This document shows, piece by piece, positions 1 to 6,012 of a stretch of 9,217 nt of DNA (positions within the stretch are counted from its first letter, which is position 1; the number at the start of each line of letters is the position of its first letter). Origin of the DNA: Deltaproteobacteria bacterium (GTDB lineage Bacteria > Desulfobacterota > Desulfobacteria > Desulfobacterales > UBA11574); contig JAFDCA010000149.1 in the NCBI GenBank assembly GCA_019313025.1, forward strand, positions 1-9,217, given 5' to 3'. The notes beneath the pieces were generated by a model that ran no database searches, had not been told where the DNA came from, and saw only the letters and a program-made list of their open reading frames with translations. A program made the position numbers and the translations under genes.

Positions 1-33
1 AAGACATCGATTCAAGCCCTTTTTCAATAAAAA

Positions 34-106
34 TGGAGATGAAGGGGATCGAACCCTCGACCTCGGCGTTGCGAACGCCGCGCTCTCCCAGCTGAGCTAC
101 ATCCCC
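34..106 (-). tRNA. tRNA-Ala (anticodon CGC)
   Basis: Read on the minus strand, the 73-nt sequence folds as a full cloverleaf. The acceptor stem is GGGGATG/CATCTCC and carries a G3-U70 wobble, the classical alanine identity element. The D-arm is GCTC/GAGC. The anticodon stem is CGGCG/CGCCG around loop TTCGCAA, so the anticodon is CGC, which reads the Ala codon GCG. The T-arm has loop TTCGATC and the discriminator base is A. The 3' CCA is not encoded: the next bases are TTT, so CCA must be added by a nucleotidyltransferase. A promoter-like sequence lies just upstream at 124-152. The identity follows from both the anticodon and the G3-U70 pair. Confidence 0.96.
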
Positions 107-123
107 ATAAAAACGTTATTTTT

Positions 124-152
124 TTCATATCAAAATCCAAGGAATCGGTCAA
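124..152 (-). promoter_or_regulatory. candidate sigma70 promoter of tRNA-Ala
   Basis: On the minus strand a TTGACC -35 (147-152) is followed after exactly 17 nt by TATGAA (124-129). Transcription would begin about 10 nt before the mature tRNA 5' end at 106, the usual short tRNA leader. The call rests on hexamer match and spacing only. Confidence 0.5.
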
Positions 153-203
153 ATTAAAAAAAATATTCAACAATGGATATCGACATGAGATGTTTAAAAA
201 TAT

Positions 204-232
204 TTGACCCAAAAGGTTTTAATGCATATAAG
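204..232 (+). promoter_or_regulatory. candidate sigma70 promoter of the YcaO-TPR gene
   Basis: TTGACC (204-209; 5 of 6 to consensus), a 17-nt spacer, then TATAAG (227-232; 5 of 6). A start near 239 would give an untranslated leader of about 125 nt before the ATG at 364, long enough to hold the small ORF at 320-367. The -35 hexamer is the same as in the divergent tRNA promoter. Predicted from sequence only. Confidence 0.55.
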
Positions 233-319
233 CATATAAAAAATATTTGAGAGTTAGGATTCTACCTTAAAATATTCTACAGACCGGTTGCATTCTGTTT
301 GTGTTGCCGGAAATTCGAC

Positions 320-367
320 ATGGGCTACCTGAATGATGAAGCGTGTCTTAAAAAGGAAAAACTATGA
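320..367 (+). CDS. possible 15-codon leader ORF overlapping the YcaO start
   Basis: ATG at 320 opens a frame encoding MGYLNDEACLKKEKL and stops with TGA at 365-367. That TGA shares four bases (ATGA) with the downstream YcaO start codon at 364-366, the arrangement typical of translational coupling. A short purine stretch, CCGGAAA (307-313), sits about 7 nt upstream as a weak ribosome-binding site. It could be a coupling leader peptide, a chance ORF or, speculatively, a tiny substrate peptide with one Cys. At this length coding status cannot be judged from one sequence. Confidence 0.25.
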   Translation: MGYLNDEACLKKEKL

Positions 368-2094
368 CCAACAAAATTATTCTAAAGGATGCTTTCAAGC
401 GATTTACACTGGACCAGGACAAGATATTACCGCCGGAAGAGACGGTTATCCGTTTCAAAAATAAATTAAAAAAAGTTGATCTTGATATCCTTGAATATAC
501 GGTAAGAATCGATAAGGGGAGATTGGACATCCCAGTTTATTTCAGCAGTTGTGGCCAAGATGCCATCGAAATCATCGGAACGAAAAAGCAAATGGGAAAA
601 GGGGCTACACCCCATCAGGCTGAAGCAAGCGCAGTTATGGAACTGGCTGAAAGATTCAGCTTTTTCAGTTTTTGTAAAAATCCCGGAAATTTTTTTGTGG
701 AAAAATATTGCAACCTTAAAGAAAATGTAATTCCGTTCGAGATGATTGCCCAATCCGTCCATGACACTTCAGAAGATCTAAACATCTCAAAAAAAATATT
801 TGAAGACCTGCCACTAAAGTGGACAAAGGCGTTTAATTTAACTCGAAATCATGAAATTCTTATTCCATTTAATTGGTTCTATACGATTAACGAATTTAAC
901 GGTCCATCTGCCTGTAATTGTGTGGAAGAAGCCCTAAGCCAAGGTATTTGTGAAATTGTAGAGAGACATGTATCTTCGATAATCAGCCAAAACCATTTAA
1001 AAGTACCTGCAATTCGAGCAAACTCAGTAACCGATCCTGTGGTTAGAGAAATGATAGAAAAATACAGGAAAGCCGGTATCAGTATTTTTATTTCGGATTT
1101 TTCATTGGATATGGGAATACCCAGTGTCGGTGTACTTGCGTATGACCTCTCGACGTTTCCTGAAAGAAGTGAAATTGTCTGGACAGCCGGAACAACACCT
1201 GATCCGGAAAAGGCATTAAGTCGAGCGCTTACGGAAGTGGCTCAGCTTGCCGGAGATTTTGATACGACTTCAAAATATGTGGCCAGTGGTCTTCCCAAAC
1301 TGACCAGAATTGAAGATGCCGAATTATTCATCAATCCAGTTAATAGAATCGATATCCATTCGCTTCCAGGACTTTCAAACGAAAATATTAAAATTGAAGT
1401 TGAAAACTGTATATCTGCTTTGGCCAAAAAGGGTATGGAAGTGATTGTAGTAGATACCATGCATCCCTTGCTTGATATTCCAGCTTTTTATACCATCATA
1501 CCAGGCGCTCATTTCAGAGAAAGATCCATTGGAACCAGCGTGGGGATGTTTTCAGCCAAAATTATAACAGAAACCCAAATGCCTCAAGTTGCTATTAAAG
1601 AACTTAAAAATATCGAACGGTTGCTCCCGACCAGGTATTATATTAAATTTTATCTCGGATCATGCCATCTCGCCCTCAATGAACCTGAAACAGCGATAAA
1701 CTATTTCACACAGTCTCTTGAACTTGATCCTACAGAACAGGATGTGCCTAGCATCTATTCATATATGGGCGTCTCATTCAATGAGATGGGTGAATATCTG
1801 AAAGCACTCGATGTGTTAAAAAAGGCTGAAACGTACGATAAGGAAAGAACGGATATTTATAACTCAATGGGCTTTAGCTACTTTAAACTTAAAGAACATG
1901 AAAAGGCCATAGAGTGTTTCAAAAAAGTATTGCAGCTTGACCCGGGTTCTGCCATTGATTATGCCAATATTGCTTCAAATTACAGAGATATGGGGCAAAA
2001 AGAAAAGGCTATACAATATTATGAAATATCGCTGGCCATGGATCCTTCAATAGCGTTTGCAAAAGAAAATCTTTTGAAGCTGAGCCAAAACTAA
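364..2094 (+). CDS. ycaO: YcaO-domain protein with C-terminal TPR repeats
   Basis: A 576-residue protein. Residues about 55-405 form a YcaO ATP-grasp-like domain. It shows the conserved nucleotide/Mg-binding segments: GKGATPHQAEASAVMELAER (78-97), the EEALSQGICEIVER segment (188-201), EKALSRALTEVAQ (282-294) and VIVVDTMHPLLDIPAF followed by IIPGAHFRER (360-387). Residues about 423-564 hold four TPR units, for example GFSYFKLKEHEKAIECFKKV (481-500). YcaO proteins activate peptide amide carbonyls with ATP, forming azolines, thioamides or amidines. The fold order and length resemble E. coli YcaO (about 586 residues), which is linked to RimO-dependent S12 beta-methylthiolation. No TfuA partner, dehydrogenase or clear precursor gene is adjacent. 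The start is supported by AAGGA at 353-357, six nt upstream. Domain identity is firm; the substrate is unknown, and a housekeeping ribosomal role is as likely as RiPP chemistry. Confidence 0.9.
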   Translation: MTNKIILKDAFKRFTLDQDKILPPEETVIRFKNKLKKVDLDILEYTVRIDKGRLDIPVYFSSCGQDAIEIIGTKKQMGKGATPHQAEASAVMELAERFSFFSFCKNPGNFFVEKYCNLKENVIPFEMIAQSVHDTSEDLNISKKIFEDLPLKWTKAFNLTRNHEILIPFNWFYTINEFNGPSACNCVEEALSQGICEIVERHVSSIISQNHLKVPAIRANSVTDPVVREMIEKYRKAGISIFISDFSLDMGIPSVGVLAYDLSTFPERSEIVWTAGTTPDPEKALSRALTEVAQLAGDFDTTSKYVASGLPKLTRIEDAELFINPVNRIDIHSLPGLSNENIKIEVENCISALAKKGMEVIVVDTMHPLLDIPAFYTIIPGAHFRERSIGTSVGMFSAKIITETQMPQVAIKELKNIERLLPTRYYIKFYLGSCHLALNEPETAINYFTQSLELDPTEQDVPSIYSYMGVSFNEMGEYLKALDVLKKAETYDKERTDIYNSMGFSYFKLKEHEKAIECFKKVLQLDPGSAIDYANIASNYRDMGQKEKAIQYYEISLAMDPSIAFAKENLLKLSQN

Positions 2095-2123
2095 TTGATT
2101 TTTAAAGTTGCCTTGCGGTTAGG

Positions 2124-2268
2124 TAGTATCTGTCCATAAATGTTTATTTTTGTTCAATATTAGAGCATGCAAAAAAAATAGCCGCAGGCATTTGTGTAAT
2201 ATTCAGAGGATTATTTTTTAAGCATAACGCACAAATTGAGCAAAAAGACCGTTTATGGATAGGCACTA
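2124..2268. mobile_element. MITE-like element with terminal inverted repeats
   Basis: The left end (2124-2160, starting TAGTATCTGTCCATAAATG) and the reverse complement of the right end (2233-2268, starting TAGTGCCTATCCATAAACG) align over about 36 bp. There are roughly seven mismatches and one single-base indel, including a shared TCCATAAA core and a shared TTTTTG-TCAAT block. The ends begin with TA, compatible with a TA target-site duplication as in Tc1/mariner or IS630-type elements. The element is about 145 bp with no ORF, so it could only be mobilised in trans. It sits between the convergent YcaO and ParA genes and overlaps the ParA 3' end. The inverted repeat is directly visible; mobile origin is inferred. 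A long imperfect bidirectional terminator is the alternative. Confidence 0.6.
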
Positions 2269-3044
2269 GACAGCAATTCCTTGGCGAGACTGGTGTAGTC
2301 TAACGAACCGTAGCTGCTTTGCCTAAAGAAAACCACGGGTTTTCCAACACCGGCACTCTCGGCAATGGTGGTATTAATTCTTACCACCGTGTTAAAAAGT
2401 ATATCAGCGTATCTATCATCATTTCTAAGTTTTTCCAAGATATTATGGCTAATTCGGGTTCGAGTATCAAATAATGTTGCCACAATACCAATCACCCTTA
2501 GGTCCTTATTTATGTTTTCCTGTATAGCAAAAATAGTGTCAAAAAGTTCGTCCAGTGCAGCATAAGCATAAGGATGTGTTTGACATGGAATAAGAACTTC
2601 TTTTGCATATGCCAGCACATTGACCGTTAACAATGATAGGCTTGGGGGTGTATCAAGTAATATGAAATCATATTTGCCGGTAATTCCCTCAAGGGCTTCC
2701 TTTAATCGGTTTTCACGTCCAACCTTATCAACAAGTTCGACCTCCGCACCTGAAAGATCTACATGAGATGGTATTAGATCAAGCCCTTTCCATCTTGTTG
2801 GCATGATTGCCTCGGCTGCTTTAATCGATTTACTGTCCATTATGAGATTGTATACGGTCGGCATCTTTTCGTTAACATCGACACCAAGCCCCTTTGTCGC
2901 ATTAAATTGCGGGTCCATGTCCACAACCAGAACCTTTTTTTCTTCCTTGCACAATGCTGCTGCAAGGTTTAACACCGTCACTGTTTTACCGACACCTCCT
3001 TTTTCATTTGCCACAGCAATGATTCTGGTCCGGAGATCACTCAT
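2253..3044 (-). CDS. ParA/Soj-family (MinD-like) ATPase, orphan
   Basis: A 263-residue protein with the deviant Walker A motif KGGVGKT (residues 15-21, signature Lys15), A' motif VVDMDPQFNAT (40-50) and Walker B FILLDTPP (127-134). These are the hallmarks of ParA-type ATPases, which dimerise on ATP, bind DNA non-specifically and position cargo such as chromosomes, plasmids or protein clusters. The length is normal for short chromosomal ParA proteins lacking an N-terminal HTH. A strong Shine-Dalgarno AGGAGGG (3052-3058) lies seven nt before the ATG. No ParB gene follows, and the upstream same-strand gene is a dynamin-like GTPase 114 bp away, suggesting cargo other than parS-ParB. The final four codons (SAYP) and TAA lie inside the right inverted repeat of the element at 2124-2268, so the native C-terminus was probably altered slightly. 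Family is certain; cargo is unknown. Confidence 0.93.
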   Translation of the reverse strand: MSDLRTRIIAVANEKGGVGKTVTVLNLAAALCKEEKKVLVVDMDPQFNATKGLGVDVNEKMPTVYNLIMDSKSIKAAEAIMPTRWKGLDLIPSHVDLSGAEVELVDKVGRENRLKEALEGITGKYDFILLDTPPSLSLLTVNVLAYAKEVLIPCQTHPYAYAALDELFDTIFAIQENINKDLRVIGIVATLFDTRTRISHNILEKLRNDDRYADILFNTVVRINTTIAESAGVGKPVVFFRQSSYGSLDYTSLAKELLSSAYP

Positions 3045-3109
3045 AATTAAACCCTCCTTCTGTCTTCATTTGTCATTGGTCGTCTGTTGCTCAGAATTCG
3101 CGTCCGTAT

Positions 3110-3134
3110 TTTATATTTAAGTTCAATCTTAAAT
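3110..3134 (-). promoter_or_regulatory. palindrome beside a -10-like box upstream of parA
   Basis: ATTTAAG-TTCAAT-CTTAAAT (3115-3134) is a perfect 7-bp inverted repeat with a 6-nt centre, directly next to TATAAA on the minus strand (3110-3115). It lies in the gap between the dynamin-like gene and parA, where an operator over a weak internal promoter would fit. No good -35 is present (CATCAT at 17 nt), and an AT-rich palindrome of this size may be chance. It could also be a weak hairpin after the GTPase gene. Confidence 0.2.
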
Positions 3135-3158
3135 GATGCGTTTATCTGCTGATATAGA

Positions 3159-4703
3159 TTAAGGATTATCGCCATAGGCTTTCTGAATGGTAATATGATT
3201 AGCAGCCGTCTCGAACATTTTGATTCTTTCTCTAAGGTCATTAATTTTTTCACCTATTTCACTGCAGTCCAGGACCATGGTTTTCATCATTTCAGATGTT
3301 TCCTCTCTGTCAATCATCTTATCGTCTATTAGGTCAAGGATATCGGAAAGATCTGTACCATAAACCTGAAAGCGATCAAGAAGAGATTCGTAAAAAGTAT
3401 CTGATTCGGCGTCAACAAGCTTGTATATATATTGAAATTTTATATTTTCCTGATAATCCTTAAGATGAGAGATCACCGACTTCTCCATTTCACCCTTCAT
3501 ACGCAAAACACTGTCTCTCAATGCAAATATTTCTCCTTCGTTCTGTCCTTGAATCGGCTTTTTTAATAACTTTTTAAATATGCTAACCACTTTATAAAGA
3601 CCAAGACGCATCGTTGCTTCTGACTTCATCTTCGCTGTATACCGCATGTACGCAGCTACAGGAGGAAGCGTTATTCCTGTTATAGATTTTATGGTGCCAA
3701 TATCCGGCAGATCGATTTTTTTTATGTTTTCGTTAGAGCGGTTTATTCCCAATTTTCCCATCATACTATTATAGGTACCAATAGCCTCTTGTACCATGAT
3801 ATCGAATGGCCTCGCGATCGACTCGAGATGTTCATGAATACGTGCCTCCTGTTTTCTGACAAAACGAATGACTTCAGGGTTTATGGTTTCAGCCATAAAC
3901 GTGTCGAGAGCCAGTTTGAATTCATGAAAAATTAGATACAGTGTTTTTGAAAAACCCGACGTTTTGATTTCATTTTCAAATTGTTGATACGGAATAGAAT
4001 AGCTATCTATAAAATCAATGATATCAAGTAGCAAATTTCCTGATCGAACATCAAAATAACGATCGATTTCTGTTTTTAGTTCCTGTTTGATCTGCTGAAT
4101 CGAACCATCGAGTGTATTTTTTATCACAGATTTAATCTCATTGATCCGAATACGGTGCTTTTTAACATGTTCAATTATTTCAGTGGCACTATCGGCGTTT
4201 CTGGTAAGAATATTCTGATTGAAAGAGATCCAATCCTCTAAGCCGTATGAAATTATATGAAGGCGTTCTATATGGTTTTTTAACAAAAGCGCATAACTGC
4301 CACGAGCCAGCTTATTGTACAAAGATGCTTTAAAACGAGATGTTTCGGAGTCTGAAAAGGCAGTCAGTTCTTTCTCCCCTTCCCATTGGTTCAGTCTCAG
4401 TCGGTCTTTTTGTGACAGGGTTAAATTCTGGGCTTTGAACAGATTGTAGAGTGCTGACATGGAATAGATTTCGGGGGTAGGTGTTATTATCGTGAGATCT
4501 TCTTTGATTTTTTTGATCAGGGTATTGAGGTCATTCATCGAGTCGTGTTCACTAAAATCACAGTTAATAATAAAGAGAATATTATCCGAAATCCCCATTT
4601 TATTTATCAATGATAAAAATTTGATATCCGCTTCTCGAAGTCCGGTTCTACTGCTGATCACATAGATGATGAGATTTGTTAACAGAAGATAATCTTGAAT
4701 CAT
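3159..4703 (-). CDS. dynamin-like GTPase, C-terminal fragment (rest of GTPase domain and stalk)
   Basis: A 514-residue open frame from the first ATG after the nonsense codon. Its first 60 residues are the back half of a GTPase domain: hydrophobic strand LIIYVISSRTGLREADIKF (11-29), then NILFIINCDFSE (41-52), where NCD sits at the G4 position in place of NKxD. The remainder is predicted mostly helical, with heptad-like stretches around 175-215 and 465-500. A glycine- and hydrophobic-rich segment around 335-370 (ITGITLPPVAAYMRY at 341-355) could be a membrane-contacting paddle, as in other bacterial dynamins. It has no P-loop, so it cannot be a GTPase alone. No Shine-Dalgarno precedes the ATG at 4703, so independent translation is unlikely. 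It is better treated as the second half of the interrupted gene. Confidence 0.6.
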   Translation of the reverse strand: MIQDYLLLTNLIIYVISSRTGLREADIKFLSLINKMGISDNILFIINCDFSEHDSMNDLNTLIKKIKEDLTIITPTPEIYSMSALYNLFKAQNLTLSQKDRLRLNQWEGEKELTAFSDSETSRFKASLYNKLARGSYALLLKNHIERLHIISYGLEDWISFNQNILTRNADSATEIIEHVKKHRIRINEIKSVIKNTLDGSIQQIKQELKTEIDRYFDVRSGNLLLDIIDFIDSYSIPYQQFENEIKTSGFSKTLYLIFHEFKLALDTFMAETINPEVIRFVRKQEARIHEHLESIARPFDIMVQEAIGTYNSMMGKLGINRSNENIKKIDLPDIGTIKSITGITLPPVAAYMRYTAKMKSEATMRLGLYKVVSIFKKLLKKPIQGQNEGEIFALRDSVLRMKGEMEKSVISHLKDYQENIKFQYIYKLVDAESDTFYESLLDRFQVYGTDLSDILDLIDDKMIDREETSEMMKTMVLDCSEIGEKINDLRERIKMFETAANHITIQKAYGDNP

Positions 4704-4736
4704 GGCCAGGTGGATGGGATTTGGAGAGTCACTTCC

Positions 4737-4739
4737 TTA
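4737..4739 (-). other. in-frame TAA inside the G3 motif of the dynamin-like GTPase
   Basis: On the minus strand the codons run GAT TGC TAA GGA AGT GAC. Both sides of TAA are in the same frame, and the 33 nt from GGA to the next ATG (4736-4704) encode GSDSPNPIHLA, which continues the domain. TAA is neither the selenocysteine (TGA) nor the pyrrolysine (TAG) codon, so known recoding does not apply. CAA to TAA is the simplest origin. Confidence 0.85.
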
Positions 4740-5447
4740 GCAATCTGCAATTTCGATATTACTTTCAATGTCACCGGAATCGATTTCTAGATGGACATCT
4801 TTCAAATAGACCGCCATAGCCCCATCACTTACAAAGTTCCAATGATCTCTGAATAAATTGTCTTCATAATGACTTTCATTAACTTCTAAGGAAATCAGAT
4901 CTTTTGTTTTTTGAAATCCTTTAAGGTAAAGTGATAAAAGGACACTGTTAACATTGCGGGTACCGCTTGCTATAAGATGTTCCGGCCCCAAAGAAGTCAG
5001 TGCTTCTTGAAGGTCTATTCTATCTTTTTTATGCCGTATATCAAACTTGTTTTTTTCGGTTCGCCAGTCCAATGATGGAAACAGAGCCATGGCCTGATCC
5101 ATATCTGAATTAATTTCATCCCATGATTTAAATAACAGCTTTGCTCTGAGTTTTTTTCCGCTGCGAACTCGAGTAACGATAGAAGTAACAACCCCGGGCC
5201 CTCGTTTTAGATATTCGCCTTTGAAAAGTGAGTTGATGAATGTACTCTTGCCGGATTTAATGGGTCCCACGACGGCGACACGAATAATCTCTTCCAGCAA
5301 TTGTTTGTTGATAACCGTTATTGTTTTTTCCCAGACGGTAAATGAATTTTCTGACATACCGGGAATCGACTTGGCATTGGACAATAGGCTTGAAATATCC
5401 TTTCCAATCTTAAGTAGTTCTGCTTTAATTGAGTTATAAGTATTCAT
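4737..5447 (-). CDS. dynamin-like GTPase, N-terminal fragment (G1-G2)
   Basis: 236 residues ending at the premature TAA. The P-loop GPIKSGKST (61-69) fits GxxxxGK[ST] and is preceded by strand RVAVV, typical of dynamin-like proteins. The candidate G2 threonine is Thr88 in GVVTSIVTRV (86-95), matching the switch I of bacterial dynamins, where a short loop follows an insertion site labelled by FINSLF. The fragment ends EIADC at what would be DxxG, so it lacks G3, G4 and all stalk helices. If made, it would probably be unstable or non-functional. ATG at 5447 is the first start in the frame with a family-like N-terminal helix, but the sequence before it (TTAATTGAA) is a poor ribosome-binding site. 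Confidence 0.65.
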   Translation of the reverse strand: MNTYNSIKAELLKIGKDISSLLSNAKSIPGMSENSFTVWEKTITVINKQLLEEIIRVAVVGPIKSGKSTFINSLFKGEYLKRGPGVVTSIVTRVRSGKKLRAKLLFKSWDEINSDMDQAMALFPSLDWRTEKNKFDIRHKKDRIDLQEALTSLGPEHLIASGTRNVNSVLLSLYLKGFQKTKDLISLEVNESHYEDNLFRDHWNFVSDGAMAVYLKDVHLEIDSGDIESNIEIADC

Positions 5448-5639
5448 TTCAATTAAAAATTAAAATATCAGTTAACACATTATTATTTGAGAACAACAAA
5501 AAGAACCTAAAGAGTCCGCATTATTTGGATATAAGCAATTAAATAGGTAAATCGCCACAGAGTACGGTACGGTTTGCGACAAGGTTTAATGAGCGTCAAA
5601 AATATAAATAAAAGAAAAACCAACAGGTATTTAAGCTGT

Positions 5640-5668
5640 TTATTACAATGTATCAATTGAATTGTCAA
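5640..5668 (-). promoter_or_regulatory. possible promoter for the dynamin-like/parA unit
   Basis: On the minus strand a perfect TTGACA -35 (5663-5668) is followed after 17 nt by TAATAA (5640-5645), a poor -10. A start there would leave a leader of nearly 200 nt before the GTPase ATG at 5447. No better candidate was found closer to the gene. Confidence 0.28.
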
Positions 5669-5873
5669 AACGATTTCCTTTCCTTGGCACTGTTGTTCTT
5701 CCTTCGTCTTACGGTCATCAACATCGGCAACATGGGTTGGATTGGGGTTATTAATGGAAAAAAAATTTCATGAGTTTATGAAAATCCCCGCGGAATTCTG
5801 CACCCTTTATGGCGAAGATGAATGCGGTGCAGGGAAAAGGAGGATGCAATCTTCCTCAACGCATTTTAAGAAG

Positions 5874-5893
5874 CCTCGCCTTATATGGCGGGG
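5874..5893 (+). other. GC-rich hairpin, possible terminator
   Basis: CCTCGCC-TTATAT-GGCGGGG forms a seven-pair stem with one G-U pair and a six-nt loop, the most GC-rich local structure in an AT-rich stretch. On the plus strand a T5 run begins about 11 nt downstream (near 5905), too far for a standard intrinsic terminator. It might end a short upstream transcript or be part of an unrecognised RNA. Confidence 0.3.
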
Positions 5894-5931
5894 AAGTTCA
5901 CTTGTTTTTAATGTTTTATCTTTATAAAACC

Positions 5932-5960
5932 TTGTAACATATGAGCTTTTATGTTATAGA
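5932..5960 (+). promoter_or_regulatory. candidate promoter of the small Cys-rich protein gene
   Basis: TTGTAA (5932-5937), a 17-nt spacer, then TATAGA (5955-5960) preceded by an extended -10 TGT. A start near 5967 would leave about a 46-nt leader before ATG 6013. It gives this isolated small ORF its own transcription signal. Confidence 0.42.
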
Positions 5961-6012
5961 AAATAAAATATTTTTTAGACAGACTACTTAATTATGAAGG
6001 AAAATTAGATCC

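Larger units (their letters stand above)
3159..5447 (-). pseudogene. dynamin-like GTPase gene interrupted by one in-frame stop
   Basis: Read through, this is a single 762-codon frame (763 with the terminal stop) for a bacterial dynamin-family large GTPase. The only interruption is TAA at 4737-4739, after which the same frame continues without a shift. The stop falls in the G3 motif: upstream residues end IEIADC and downstream ones begin GSDSPNPIHLAMIQDY, so the DxxG spacing is exact as D235-C236-stop-G238. One C-to-T change from CAA (Gln) would explain it. With no other damage in more than 500 downstream codons, the event is recent, a sequencing error, or tolerated. Bacterial dynamins bind and reshape membranes. 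The start at 5447 has only a weak Shine-Dalgarno. The gene precedes the ParA gene by 114 bp on the same strand, probably as one transcription unit. Confidence 0.75.
5448..6012. other. 565-bp intergenic stretch with no convincing gene
   Basis: The stretch lies between the starts of the dynamin-like gene (leftward) and the small Cys-rich gene (rightward). It holds two candidate promoters (5640-5668 minus, 5932-5960 plus), a GC-rich hairpin (5874-5893) and a short tandem TACGG (around 5573-5582). A 57-codon frame from ATG 5754, after a GGGG stretch, ends at 5927 but resembles nothing I recognise and runs straight through the hairpin. I do not call it a gene. A degraded short gene or a non-coding RNA is possible. 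Confidence 0.5.

Noticed and set aside
2095..2268. CRISPR repeat or tRNA-like structure between ycaO and parA
   Set aside because: Only two inverted copies are present, with no spacers or cloverleaf; the arrangement fits terminal inverted repeats better.
3047..3253. 68-codon minus-strand frame overlapping the 3' end of the dynamin-like gene and the parA leader
   Set aside because: It is out of frame with the GTPase gene, rich in rare-looking Arg/Ile runs, and ends right before parA; it looks like a shadow of the overlapping gene.
4737..4739. Selenocysteine or pyrrolysine recoding at the GTPase stop
   Set aside because: The codon is TAA, which is not used for either, and the G3 motif would not normally contain such a residue.
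5754..5927. 57-codon plus-strand frame (MEKKFHEFMKIPAEFC...) in the gap before the small Cys-rich gene
   Set aside because: Only a weak GGGG ribosome-binding site, no recognisable motif, and the frame runs through a strong hairpin; a chance frame or gene remnant is more likely.
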